The position numbers were made by a program, and so were the translations under genes. This document shows, piece after piece, positions 7,630 to 15,960 of a stretch of DNA of 64,000 nucleotides. The stretch covers positions 1-64,000 of the forward strand of contig NZ_LDQC01000048.1 of assembly GCF_001475545.1 (NCBI RefSeq), in the 5' to 3' direction. The number at the start of each line of letters is the position of its first letter. Position 1 is the stretch's first letter. This stretch comes from Curtobacterium luteum (GTDB taxonomy: Bacteria; Actinomycetota; Actinomycetes; Actinomycetales; Microbacteriaceae). The notes beneath the pieces were generated by a model. That model saw only the letters and a list, made by a program, of their open reading frames with translations, was not told the DNA's origin and did no database searches.

Positions 7630-9602
7630 GGCTGTCGCTCCTGTCGTGGCTCGGGTCCGTCGGCGAGCATCCGGTCCGCTGCTCGCTCGGACACGGCGAA
7701 GATCGTCATCAGGGGGAAGAGCGCCGGGATCGCCGGGAACACCGAGGCGTCGACGACCCGGAGACCGGTCGTGCCGCGTACGCGGAAGTCGCTGTCGAGC
7801 ACCGCCGCGGGGTCGCCGTCGCGGCCCATCCGAGCGGTGCAGCTGGCGTGGTGGCCCCAGGCGTCCCGCCGGATCACGGCGTCGAGCTCCTCGTCGTGCT
7901 TCGCCGACCCCGGGTACAGTTCGCGATCGGTCGCGGCGTCGCCGAACCGGAGCCGGTGCGCGGTGGCGTTGACGCGGCGGGCCTCCTCGAGCCCTTCCCG
8001 CACCGCACGGAGGTCCTGGCGCACGCCGGCGGAGTCGCCACCGTCGTCGAAGTACCGGAAGTTGATCGCCGGGGTGTCGGTCGGGTCGGCGCTCCGGAGC
8101 CGGACCGAGCCGTCCATGCTCTGCTGGTACCCGCGGATCACCGCCCAGTTGAAGTGGTTCCCGCCGCGGAGGCCGTCCTCCGCGAACCCGGGACGGTACC
8201 CGGTGAAGTTCGACGGGGCGCCGAACACGAACAGCTCCGGGTGTCCGCTGCCGTGCGGCACCTTCCGCTTGATGCCGACGAGGATGCCGTTCGAGCGGTA
8301 CAGGGCGTTCGGGTCGCCCGAGCGCCACTCGGTGAGCCCCGGGTCGCCCGGCTGCCCGTAGGTCTTGCCGTCGAGGACCGAGAACGGCCGCTCGTACTCC
8401 GTCACGACGGTCATCTCGTAGCGGTCCTGCAGGTTGCCGCCGACCCCCGGGGAGTCGACCACCACGGGGACGTCGTGCGTGCGCAGGTGGTCCGCCGGCC
8501 CGATCCCCGAGAGCATGAGGAGCTGCGGGGTGTTGAACGCGCCGGTCGCGACGACGACCTCGCGGCGCGCGGTCACCCGGACGCGTGCTCGATCCCGTGC
8601 TGCGGGGTCGAGACGACGCCGGAGCGGACTCGCACCGTACTGGTAGGGCGCGACGACGACGTCGACCCCGGTGGCACGTGGGACCCGTCCGGAGGTGTCG
8701 AACACGATCCGTTCCACGAGCGCGTCGGTCTGGACGGCGAGGCGGCCGTCGAGACCCGGGACGGCCTCGAGCAGGCGCTCCCGGGTGCCGTACCGCTTGC
8801 CGTCCCGTGACGACTGCGGGACGAGGAACGTGCCCTCGCGGAGGGCTTCCACCCCGCGGGGGTCGTTCGGGTCCAGCAGGGTCCCGCCGACGGTGCCGGC
8901 CTCGACGTCGACGTCGGACGCGGGCGGAGCGAGGTGCCCGGTCTCGACGAGCGCGGCGGTCACGATGCGGGCGAGCGTCGGGTCCTCGGTCAGGATCGCC
9001 GCCGGGGACGTCTCGATCGGCAGCCACTCCCGGACGCGGTCCTGGTAGCGCCGCATCACGAGGGCGTTCCAGCTCGGGTCGCCGGTAGCACGGCCGATGC
9101 GGTCCCAGTCGGCGGACTCGGGGGCCAGCATGAGCAGCGCGTGGTGCGCCGTGCAGCCGCCGAGGGTGGAGGCGCGCGGGTAGAGCACGCCGTCGCGCTC
9201 CGGGACGAACGCGGACCCGTGCGCGGTGGCGTCCGTGTAGTGCCGGACCCAGAAGTCCCAGCTCATCTGCGGGTCACTCGACGCGAAGAGGTGGAAGGCG
9301 GGGACGGCGTAGACGTCCGGGTCGGTCGTGGCCGGTCCGGCCTCGAGCACGAGGACGCTGTGCCCGGCCTCGGCGAGCCGCACCGCGAGCGGGACGCCGC
9401 CGGCGCCGGCACCGACCACGACGTAGTCGTACTCGGTCGCCGTCGCCAGCGCACCGGTGTCGACCGGGGGCCGGCGTGGACCGTCCGTCGGGTCGCCGAC
9501 CGGACCCGGTCGTGCGGCGAACACGGCGCCGGCCGCCGTGACCGCGGCGGCCCCGGCGAGTCCGCCAGCGATGAAGTCGCGTCGCGACGGCCGCCCGGTC
9601 AC
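7626..9602 (-). CDS. Tat-exported GMC oxidoreductase
   Basis: A 658-residue flavoenzyme of the glucose-methanol-choline family. It opens with a twin-arginine signal (PSRRDFIAGG, then an Ala-rich h-region), so it is probably folded with FAD and exported. VVVGAGAGGVPLAVRLAEAG is the FAD motif. STLGGCTAHHALLML and VATGAFNTPQLLMLSGIGP match the two GMC signatures. The active-site region reads WGHHASCTARMG instead of the common HPVGTCRMG, keeping a histidine. Protein order and overlap (GTGA at both ends) place it in the coupled five-gene operon. It is distinct in sequence from the second GMC enzyme downstream. Confidence 0.88.
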   Translation of the reverse strand: MTGRPSRRDFIAGGLAGAAAVTAAGAVFAARPGPVGDPTDGPRRPPVDTGALATATEYDYVVVGAGAGGVPLAVRLAEAGHSVLVLEAGPATTDPDVYAVPAFHLFASSDPQMSWDFWVRHYTDATAHGSAFVPERDGVLYPRASTLGGCTAHHALLMLAPESADWDRIGRATGDPSWNALVMRRYQDRVREWLPIETSPAAILTEDPTLARIVTAALVETGHLAPPASDVDVEAGTVGGTLLDPNDPRGVEALREGTFLVPQSSRDGKRYGTRERLLEAVPGLDGRLAVQTDALVERIVFDTSGRVPRATGVDVVVAPYQYGASPLRRRLDPAARDRARVRVTARREVVVATGAFNTPQLLMLSGIGPADHLRTHDVPVVVDSPGVGGNLQDRYEMTVVTEYERPFSVLDGKTYGQPGDPGLTEWRSGDPNALYRSNGILVGIKRKVPHGSGHPELFVFGAPSNFTGYRPGFAEDGLRGGNHFNWAVIRGYQQSMDGSVRLRSADPTDTPAINFRYFDDGGDSAGVRQDLRAVREGLEEARRVNATAHRLRFGDAATDRELYPGSAKHDEELDAVIRRDAWGHHASCTARMGRDGDPAAVLDSDFRVRGTTGLRVVDASVFPAIPALFPLMTIFAVSERAADRMLADGPEPRQERQP

Positions 9603-10786
9603 CGTCGGGCCCCCGCCGGGGCGAGCACCGTGGCCACGACGGCTCCGGACACGACGAGCACCCCCGCCACCGCGAGCACCGGGAGTGCGACCACCGCGCC
9701 CCACAGGGCGGGCAGCACGAGCACCGGGACCCAGGCGAGGACGGACCGACGCCGCGTGGCGGTGACGACCGAGAGCACGAGCAACCCACCGAGACCGGCC
9801 GTCGAGGCCGCGGCGGTACCGACGGCCAGTGCGAGGACGAGCTCGGCCAGCTGGAGCGAGCACAGCACGAGCACCGTGACGATGCCGCCACGGGTCCGCG
9901 CCACGACGACCACCGCGGCGCTCCCGAGGACGGCCGCAGCGGCGAGGAGGACCGAGGGCCACGGCGCGGCGGAGGTGAGCGACGACGCCACGACCGGGAC
10001 GGCCCCCGCGACCACCTGCGCGACGAGGACGACGACGGCGGTGACGCGCGTCGTCGACCAGACGGTGGACACCCCGGGGGCCCGTCCGACGACCGACCCC
10101 GCGGTGACGGCGACCGCGACCGCACCGGTCAGGACCGCGACGTCCGCACCGTCGACCGCGGCTCCGTCGTGCGTCAGGGGGTGCACGACCAGGGCGACAC
10201 CCACGGGGAGGAGCACCGTGGTGGCGACCACCACGCTCCGTGCCGCGCCGACCGTGCGGATCCACCACGAGCCGACCAGACCGGCCACGACGACGGCGAC
10301 CGGCACGACCCCGAACACGTGCGCGACGACGCCCCAGGCCAGCGTCAGCCCCTGCGCGACGACGAACTGGACGGGCGAGCGGAACCACAGGGCGATCCCG
10401 ACGTTGACCGCCACGGCCACGAGCAGCACGGCGACGAGCGCACCGCCCAGCCCGACGAGGTTCACGAGTCCGAACAGGCCGAACGTCGCCGTCGCGCCGG
10501 CCCAGCCCGCCCACGCGCGAGCGGCCGCGGTCGATCCGGACGCCGCCGCCCGTCGGCCGAGCACGAGGAACACGACCGTGAGGAGCGTCAGCACCACGGG
10601 GAGGACCCACCCGGCGAGCAGCGGGAGGGCCTCCGAGACGATCAGGACGATCCCCGTCGCGAGGACGACGGTGCCCGCGGTGAGGACGGCGAAGCGACCG
10701 CGGTCCGGTGTCGACGTGCGCGGGCGCGGGGCTGCGGCGTCCGGCAGGTGGTCGAGGGGGGCGGGGTGTCCGGTGGTGTGCGACAT
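9599..10786 (-). CDS. polytopic membrane protein heading the GMC cluster
   Basis: A 395-residue, very hydrophobic protein with roughly 11-12 membrane segments after a 30-residue cytoplasmic leader. Composition is dominated by Val, Ala, Leu and Gly, and I cannot match it to a known transporter family. It is the first gene of the minus-strand operon, and its last codon overlaps the GTG of the Tat-type GMC gene. It is divergent from the TetR-type regulator with only 49 bases between starts. A role as partner, anchor or exporter for the oxidoreductases is context-based inference. Confidence 0.7.
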   Translation of the reverse strand: MSHTTGHPAPLDHLPDAAAPRPRTSTPDRGRFAVLTAGTVVLATGIVLIVSEALPLLAGWVLPVVLTLLTVVFLVLGRRAAASGSTAAARAWAGWAGATATFGLFGLVNLVGLGGALVAVLLVAVAVNVGIALWFRSPVQFVVAQGLTLAWGVVAHVFGVVPVAVVVAGLVGSWWIRTVGAARSVVVATTVLLPVGVALVVHPLTHDGAAVDGADVAVLTGAVAVAVTAGSVVGRAPGVSTVWSTTRVTAVVVLVAQVVAGAVPVVASSLTSAAPWPSVLLAAAAVLGSAAVVVVARTRGGIVTVLVLCSLQLAELVLALAVGTAAASTAGLGGLLVLSVVTATRRRSVLAWVPVLVLPALWGAVVALPVLAVAGVLVVSGAVVATVLAPAGARR

Positions 10787-10835
10787 GACGCGATCTGTTC
10801 GGATCCGTCGCTACGATCGACTGCGGAGGTCGTGC
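10787..10835. promoter_or_regulatory. divergent promoter region with CGGATCCG dyad
   Basis: These 49 bases separate the GMC operon from its regulator. On the minus strand, ACAGAT (10793-10798) lies six bases before the ATG at 10786. On the plus strand, TACGAT (10812-10817) precedes a GGAGG ribosome site at 10825-10829. The 8-bp palindrome CGGATCCG (10800-10807) sits between the two -10 candidates, where a repressor would block both. Confidence 0.45.
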
Positions 10836-11507
10836 ATGTCACAGGACGGACCCTCCCGGCAGCGGCGGGCCGTCGCGACACGGGCGGCGATCATCGACGG
10901 CGCCGCGAGGGAGTTCGACGAACGCGGCTACGTCGGCGCGTCGATGGACGGGGTCGCCGAGCGGGCCGGGGTCACGAAGGGCGCGCTGTACTTCCACTTC
11001 GCGTCCAAGGCCGACCTCGCCGGGGCCGTCGTCGCCCGCCAGCACGAGGTGTCCCGTGCCCACGCCGAGCTCGCGTACGCCCGGGGCCGGACGCCGCTCG
11101 AGTCGATGATGTGGATGTCGCAGGGGCTCGCGGTCCAGATGACCACCGAGGTCGTCGTCAGCGCGGGCATCCGGCTCTCGACCGAGCCGGCCGGCAACGG
11201 CATCGCCCGCCAGGACCCCTACACCGACTGGATGCGCGTGACGGCCGACATCTTCCGCGAGGCCATCGCAGCCGGCGAGGTCGACGACCGCTGGGACCCG
11301 GCGCTCATCGGCCGGGTCGTCAGCCCCGCGTACACCGGGGTGCAGGCCGTCTCGGACGTCCTGTCGGGCCGAGCAGACCTGTTCGAGCGGCTGCGGGAAC
11401 TCTGGACCGTGCTCCTCGCCGCGTTCGTGACGGAGCGGACGCGGCCGGAGATCCCCCGCCTGGTCGCGATCATCGCCCCGGACGCCGAGGGACGACCGGT
11501 CCGGTGA
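10836..11507 (+). CDS. TetR-family regulator, ScbR/ArpA (gamma-butyrolactone receptor) type
   Basis: A 223-residue regulator. Residues about 12-58 form the TetR helix-turn-helix (ATRAAIIDGAAREFDERGY, then GVTKGALYFHFASKADLA). The C-terminal part looks like autoregulator receptors of the ScbR/ArpA class: VVSAGIRLSTEP, the DPYTDWM segment whose tryptophan corresponds to a ligand-pocket residue in CprB/ScbR, and the YTGVQAVSDVLSGRADLFERLRELWTVLL ending (positions 11332-11424). TetR-family membership is certain; receptor-type assignment comes from recalled family patterns. It probably represses the divergent GMC operon and itself. No butyrolactone synthase (AfsA) gene is in the window. Confidence 0.8.
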   Translation: MSQDGPSRQRRAVATRAAIIDGAAREFDERGYVGASMDGVAERAGVTKGALYFHFASKADLAGAVVARQHEVSRAHAELAYARGRTPLESMMWMSQGLAVQMTTEVVVSAGIRLSTEPAGNGIARQDPYTDWMRVTADIFREAIAAGEVDDRWDPALIGRVVSPAYTGVQAVSDVLSGRADLFERLRELWTVLLAAFVTERTRPEIPRLVAIIAPDAEGRPVR

Positions 11508-11550
11508 CGCGGGTCCCCCCAGGGACACCCACGTCACCTCAGCACGACGA

Positions 11551-11562
11551 TACCAACCGGTA
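11551..11562. promoter_or_regulatory. TACC-N4-GGTA operator candidate
   Basis: TACCAACCGGTA lies just after the ScbR-type regulator gene and before the phosphotransferase gene. The arms are four bases. The sequence resembles half-sites of autoregulator-receptor boxes (GGT-containing arms), but the match is short. Confidence 0.35.
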
Positions 11563-11602
11563 CGTTCCTGCTCCGACCCCCGTTCACGGGTGCCGCGGGC
11601 GC

Positions 11603-11608
11603 TACCCT
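11603..11608 (+). promoter_or_regulatory. -10 element TACCCT
   Basis: Six bases before GTG 11615. It fixes the phosphotransferase start. Confidence 0.55.
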
Positions 11609-11614
11609 CGTGCC

Positions 11615-12490
11615 GTGCCCACACCCGCCGCCGAGGTGCACGTCGACGTCCCGCTCGTGCGCGCGCTGCTCCGTGCCCGACACCCCGACCTCGCCGACCG
11701 GCCGCTCACGGTCGCGGCGAGCGGCTGGGACAACGTGCTCGTCCGGCTCGGCGACGACCTGGCGGTCCGACTCCCCCGGCGTGCTGCGGCCGCACGGCTG
11801 ATCGAGCACGAGCAGCGCTGGCTGCCCGACCTCGCCCGCCGCGTCGCACCGGTGGTCCCGGTCCCCGCGCCGGTCCGCACGGGTACCCCTGCCGAGGGGT
11901 ACCCGTGGGCGTGGAGCATCGTCCCGTGGCTGCCGGGCGTCGCCGCGGGCGAGCGGGTCGGCGGCAGCCGGGTCGGCGCGGCGCTCGCCGCCTTCCTGGA
12001 ACTCCTGCACGTGCCCGCCCCCGCGGACGCGCCCGTGAACCCGGTCCGGGCCGTCCCCCTCGCGCAGCGCTCCGACGCGGTGCTCCACCGGTTGACGACC
12101 GCGGACGTGCCCCGCGGCCGGGAGCTGGCCGCGGTCTGGCGGACCGCCGCCGACCTGCCGGCGTCCACCGAGCCTCCCGTCTGGGTGCACGGCGACCTGC
12201 ACCCCTTCAACCTGCTCGTCGAGCCGGACACCGACGGCGACCGCCTGACGGCGGTCGTCGACTTCGGCGACGTGACCTCAGGAGACCGCGCCGTCGACCT
12301 CGCGACCGCGTGGCTGACGCTCGACCGGGAGGCCCGGCGCGGCTTCCGGACAGCGCTGGCGGTCGACGACGAGACCTGGGAGCGGTCCCGTGGTTGGGCC
12401 GTGTCGATCGCCTCGGCCCTGCACACCACCTCCGACCCCGCGTTCCGCGCGGTCGGCCGGCGCGCGATCGACGCGGTCCTCGACGACTGA
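11615..12490 (+). CDS. aminoglycoside phosphotransferase family protein (APH-fold kinase)
   Basis: A 291-residue small-molecule kinase of the APH/choline-kinase fold. The catalytic loop WVHGDLHPFNLLV carries the catalytic Asp and metal-binding Asn, and VVDFGDVTSGDRAVDLA supplies the DFG-like metal-binding aspartate. The N-terminal SGWDNVLVRLGDDLAVRLPRR matches the nucleotide-binding sheet with the ATP-contacting Arg/Lys. Related actinobacterial proteins have unknown substrates, and antibiotic resistance should not be assumed. It stands alone, reading away from the ScbR-type gene. Confidence 0.87.
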   Translation: MPTPAAEVHVDVPLVRALLRARHPDLADRPLTVAASGWDNVLVRLGDDLAVRLPRRAAAARLIEHEQRWLPDLARRVAPVVPVPAPVRTGTPAEGYPWAWSIVPWLPGVAAGERVGGSRVGAALAAFLELLHVPAPADAPVNPVRAVPLAQRSDAVLHRLTTADVPRGRELAAVWRTAADLPASTEPPVWVHGDLHPFNLLVEPDTDGDRLTAVVDFGDVTSGDRAVDLATAWLTLDREARRGFRTALAVDDETWERSRGWAVSIASALHTTSDPAFRAVGRRAIDAVLDD

Positions 12491-12565
12491 GGGCTGTTGC
12501 GCTGCACGGACCCGGGGTTACCCTGACCCCCACACATCCGTGCACGTGAAGATCGGAGGGGCCTG

Positions 12566-13189
12566 ATGACCCTCGAGTTCCGCGTCCAGCACGACGTCGC
12601 CACCGACGCCTCCCCCGTCCCCAGTCCGCCCGCACGCCGTGGGATCCGCGGCCTGCTCGACCGGTACGCCGCCCACCGCTCGGCCGTCCGGACCCGCCGT
12701 GCAACAGCTCGCATCGAGGAGCTGCACGAGCTCGAGGCGCTGCTCTCCGACGCCCGCGCGGTCATCGAACGCGGCTGGATCCAGCACGCCTGGTTCGCCT
12801 ACCTCGACGACCACGGCCGCATGCGCAAGGCCTCGAGCGCCTCCGCCGTCGGCGTGCAGGGCCGCCCGCTCGTCGGCGCCTGCCTCGTCGGCTCGGTCGT
12901 CTACGCGGCCGGCGGTCCCACGGCGGTCCACTCGCAGCGGGTCCAGCGCGCCCTCGACCTCGTCTGGAACGCGCTCGCCGTCGATGAGGGCTCCCCCGTG
13001 CTCTGGTGCCCGGCTCCCGACGTCCGGATGGCGCGCGTCCGCGACCTGACGAGCTGGAACGACCGTGCCTCCCGGACCGCGGCGGAGGTCGCGGGTCTGC
13101 TCCTGACGGCCGAACGCGTCGCCGTGCACGAGTCGGCGCGCGTCCGGGCGACCGTCCCCGACCCGGGTCTGGCACGATCGGGAACATGA
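12566..13189 (+). CDS. DUF6197-like protein
   Basis: A 207-residue soluble protein. The pattern of an early helix followed by GWIQHAWFAYLDDHG, a central GACLVGSVVYAAGG, and a late LTSWNDRASRTAAEVAGLLLTAE recalls the DUF6197 family (W-N-D then E-V..LL..A). Its function is unknown. The ATG is preceded by a strong GGAGGGG ribosome-binding sequence. Its stop overlaps the ATG of the DinB-like gene (ATGA), so the two are co-translated. Confidence 0.6.
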   Translation: MTLEFRVQHDVATDASPVPSPPARRGIRGLLDRYAAHRSAVRTRRATARIEELHELEALLSDARAVIERGWIQHAWFAYLDDHGRMRKASSASAVGVQGRPLVGACLVGSVVYAAGGPTAVHSQRVQRALDLVWNALAVDEGSPVLWCPAPDVRMARVRDLTSWNDRASRTAAEVAGLLLTAERVAVHESARVRATVPDPGLARSGT

Positions 13190-13851
13190 ACGACGAGGTC
13201 CCCGACGACGACGTCCCCGAGGTCCGCCCCGCGGCCCCGGGGACGGCCGTCGCCGACCGTGCGGTGACCGGCTCCGAGAAGGAGACCCTGCACCGCTACC
13301 TCGCGAAGCACCGGTCGGCACTGCTCGCCAAGGTCGAGGGACTGGCCGAGCGGCAGGCGCGTTGGCCGCTGACCCCGACGGGCACGAACCTGCTCGGGCT
13401 CGTCAAGCACGTCGCGGGTGTGCAGGCCGGGTACCTCGGCGAGGTCTTCGGCCGACCGCTGCCCGACTCCCCCGCCTGGCTCGAGTCGTGGGAGGGCGAC
13501 GACATGTACGCGTCCCTCGACGAGACCATGGCCGACGTGATCGCGTTCCACCACCGGTCCGCCGCGCACGCCGACGCCACGATCGCGGCGCTCGACCTCG
13601 ACGCCCGCGGCGCCGTCCCGTGGTGGCCCGAGGAGCGCCGCGAGGTCACCCTCCACCAGGTCCTCGTGCACCTCGGGTACGAGGTCGCCCGGCACGCCGG
13701 CCACGCCGACATCGTCCGCGAGATGCTCGACGGCACCGCGGGCGACGGTGACGGCAACCTCGCGGAGAAGAGCGCCTCCGACTGGGTCGCGTGGCGTGAG
13801 CACCTCGTCGACGTCGCCGAACGGGCCGGGCTCCGCGACCTCGGCGCATAG
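13186..13851 (+). CDS. DinB-like / DUF664 family protein
   Basis: A 221-residue protein predicted to form a DinB/YfiT four-helix bundle. Matching segments are TLHRYLAKHRSALLAKVEGL, NLLGLVKHVAGVQAGYLGEVFG with the first conserved histidine, and LHQVLVHLGYEVARHAGHADIVREML with the later histidines. The three histidines could bind a metal, as in DinB-fold thiol transferases (mycothiol- or bacillithiol-dependent). Whether this one is an enzyme is unknown. The acidic N-terminal 25 residues are probably disordered. The start overlaps the previous stop. Confidence 0.82.
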   Translation: MNDEVPDDDVPEVRPAAPGTAVADRAVTGSEKETLHRYLAKHRSALLAKVEGLAERQARWPLTPTGTNLLGLVKHVAGVQAGYLGEVFGRPLPDSPAWLESWEGDDMYASLDETMADVIAFHHRSAAHADATIAALDLDARGAVPWWPEERREVTLHQVLVHLGYEVARHAGHADIVREMLDGTAGDGDGNLAEKSASDWVAWREHLVDVAERAGLRDLGA

Positions 13852-13940
13852 CCGACCCCCGCTCGGTATCGTTACCGTTCTCCCAGGGAGGACGTGCGGC
13901 ACCGCGGGTGACCAGGCGTTTTCATCGCGCCTGCTCGGAT

Positions 13941-13973
13941 TTGACCCGTCGATCCGAACATTTGCAGATGTAC
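13941..13973 (+). promoter_or_regulatory. opuC-type operon promoter with GAACAT-N6-ATGTAC dyad
   Basis: TTGACC (13941-13946) is a good -35, and 17 bases later comes GCAGAT (13964-13969). The dyad GAACAT/ATGTAC (13956-13961 and 13968-13973) covers the -10 area and is AT-rich for this genome, so it may be a repressor site controlling betaine/choline uptake. Confidence 0.45.
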
Positions 13974-14057
13974 AAGAAGCGAAGCGCTGCGTAGCTTGGT
14001 CCGCGTTCGTGCCCCGATCTGCGGGCACTTCGACCGACCAGGAAGGAGCGCCCACCC

Positions 14058-14705
14058 GTGTTCCAGTACGTCGTGGAGCGATGGGACCAGATCTGGTTCT
14101 CCTCGTGGCAGCACTTCTCACTGGTGGTCCAGTGCGTCGTCCTCGCCACCCTCATCGCCGTGGTGCTCGCCGCACTCGTCTACCGCATCCCCGGACTCCG
14201 AGCCGCCGCGAACGAGGTGTCGACCGTCGGGTTGACCCTGCCGTCGTTCGCCGTGATCGGCCTGCTGCTCGTCCCGCTCGGCTTCGGCGTCGTCCCGTCC
14301 GTGGTCACCGTGACCTTCTTCGCCGCGCTGCCGATCCTCCGCAACGCGGTCGTCGGACTCGGTGAGATCCCGGACACCGTCGTCGAGTCCGCGCGCGGCA
14401 TCGGCATGAGCCGCTTCCGCACCCTCGTGCAGGTCGAGCTGCCCATGGCGTGGCCGATCATCCTCACCGGCGTGCGGGTCTCCGCGCAGATGGTGATGGG
14501 CGTCGCCGCGGTCGCCGCGTACGCGCTGGGCCCGGGGCTCGGTGGCTTCATCTTCTCCGGGCTGTCCCGACTCGGCGGCGCGAACGCCCTCAACTCCGTG
14601 GTCGTCGGCACCGTGGGCGTGGTCCTCCTCGCCCTGGTCCTCGACCTCCTGCTCCTCGGCCTCGGCCGTCTGACCATCTCGCGAGGTATCCGTGTCCAGC
14701 ACTGA
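14058..14705 (+). CDS. glycine betaine/choline ABC transporter permease (first)
   Basis: A 215-residue inner-membrane permease of the OpuCB/OpuCD (ProW-like) family with about five to six membrane helices. The cytoplasmic EAA-like coupling loop reads ESARGIGMSRFRTLVQVELPMAWPII and is followed by TGVRVSAQMVMGVAAVAAY. The GTG start is preceded by GGAAGGAG. It overlaps the ATPase gene by 14 bases. Order here is permease, ATPase, permease, binding protein. Confidence 0.9.
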   Translation: MFQYVVERWDQIWFSSWQHFSLVVQCVVLATLIAVVLAALVYRIPGLRAAANEVSTVGLTLPSFAVIGLLLVPLGFGVVPSVVTVTFFAALPILRNAVVGLGEIPDTVVESARGIGMSRFRTLVQVELPMAWPIILTGVRVSAQMVMGVAAVAAYALGPGLGGFIFSGLSRLGGANALNSVVVGTVGVVLLALVLDLLLLGLGRLTISRGIRVQH

Positions 14706-15960
14706 ACGCAGCAGCACCGCCACCGCCGACCCGGCCGTCACCGGGCGGGGGATCTTGCTCGACGAGGTCACGAAGCGCTACCCCGGCCAGGCGAAGCCCG
14801 CGGTCGACGGCATCACGCTCGAGATCCCGGCCGGCAAGGTCGTCATGCTCGTCGGCCCGTCCGGCTGCGGCAAGACCACCACGCTCAAGATGATCAACCG
14901 CCTGATCGAGCCCACCGAGGGTCGCATCGTCGTGGGCGAGGACGACGTCACGAACATCGACGGCGACGAACTCCGTCGACGCATGGGCTACGTCATCCAG
15001 GCCGGCGGCCTGTTCCCGCACATGACCGTCGCGGCGAACATCGCGATCGTGCCGAAGATGCTCGGTTGGTCGAAGGACAAGATCGCCGCCCGTGTCGACG
15101 AACTCCTCGACCTGGTCTCCCTCGACCCGGACACCTACCGTGACCGGTACCCCCGCGAGCTCTCCGGCGGCCAGCAGCAGCGCGTCGGTGTGGCCCGGGC
15201 GCTCGCCGCGGACCCGCCCGTCCTGCTCATGGACGAGCCGTTCGGCGCCGTGGACCCGATCACCCGGCAGCGGCTGCAGGACGAGCTGCTCCGCATCCAG
15301 GAGGAGCTGCACAAGACGATCGTCATCGTCACGCACGACTTCGACGAGGCCGTGAAGCTCGGCGACTGGATCGTCGTGTTCTCCGAGGGCGCCCACATCG
15401 TCCAGTACGACACCCCGGAGCGGATCCTCGCCGAGCCCGCGAACGAGTTCGTCGAGAACTTCATCGGCTCCGGTGCCGGGCTCAAGCAGCTCACGCTGAA
15501 CCGGGTGCGTGACGTCGAGGTCGAGTCGGCCGTGACGTGTTCCCCCGGTGAAGAGGCGAAGGCCGTCCTGCAGCGCATGCGCGAGGCGGGTGGCCACGGG
15601 CACGCCGTCGTGGTGGACCGTCGTCAGCGGCCCATCGGCTGGCCGACCCGTCGGCAGATCGAGCGGCTCGACCGCATCCCCGAGGGCATCGATCCGACCC
15701 TGCCCGTGGTCGGCGAGGCCGCGACCCTCAACGACGCGCTCGACACCATGCTCGTGTCGAGCGCCGGTGCCGCCCTCGTGACCGGACGTCGCGACGCGTT
15801 CCGCGGAGTCATCACCGTCGAGACCGTCATGGACGCCATCACGAAGTCGCGCGCCGCCGCGGCCGAGGAGCAGGCGTACACCCCGGTCGGCACGAACACC
15901 AACCAGATCGAGACGATGCCGCCCGCACCGGCACCCGCCGAGGAGCGCACCGATGGCTGA
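14692..15960 (+). CDS. glycine betaine/choline ABC transporter ATP-binding protein with CBS domains
   Basis: A 422-residue ABC ATPase of the OpuCA/ProV class. It shows Walker A GPSGCGKTT, signature LSGGQQQRVG, Walker B VLLMDEP and the switch histidine in VTHDFDEA. Residues about 270-385 form the paired CBS region that in OpuA-type systems senses ionic strength or nucleotides and gates transport. The last 35 residues are Pro/Ala-rich. GTG 14692 lies inside the permease gene, and the stop overlaps the second permease (8-base overlap). It energises uptake of compatible solutes under osmotic stress. Confidence 0.93.
   Translation: MSSTERSSTATADPAVTGRGILLDEVTKRYPGQAKPAVDGITLEIPAGKVVMLVGPSGCGKTTTLKMINRLIEPTEGRIVVGEDDVTNIDGDELRRRMGYVIQAGGLFPHMTVAANIAIVPKMLGWSKDKIAARVDELLDLVSLDPDTYRDRYPRELSGGQQQRVGVARALAADPPVLLMDEPFGAVDPITRQRLQDELLRIQEELHKTIVIVTHDFDEAVKLGDWIVVFSEGAHIVQYDTPERILAEPANEFVENFIGSGAGLKQLTLNRVRDVEVESAVTCSPGEEAKAVLQRMREAGGHGHAVVVDRRQRPIGWPTRRQIERLDRIPEGIDPTLPVVGEAATLNDALDTMLVSSAGAALVTGRRDAFRGVITVETVMDAITKSRAAAAEEQAYTPVGTNTNQIETMPPAPAPAEERTDG

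Noticed and set aside
4266-9027. Long minus-strand open frames that run through several of the GMC cluster genes
   Set aside because: They are stop-free readings of the wrong frame joined to the true ends of individual genes. The real starts are the GTG/ATG codons in the four- to ten-base overlaps.
11615-12490. Antibiotic resistance by an aminoglycoside phosphotransferase
   Set aside because: The fold is shared by many kinases of other substrates, and nothing in the context points to aminoglycosides.
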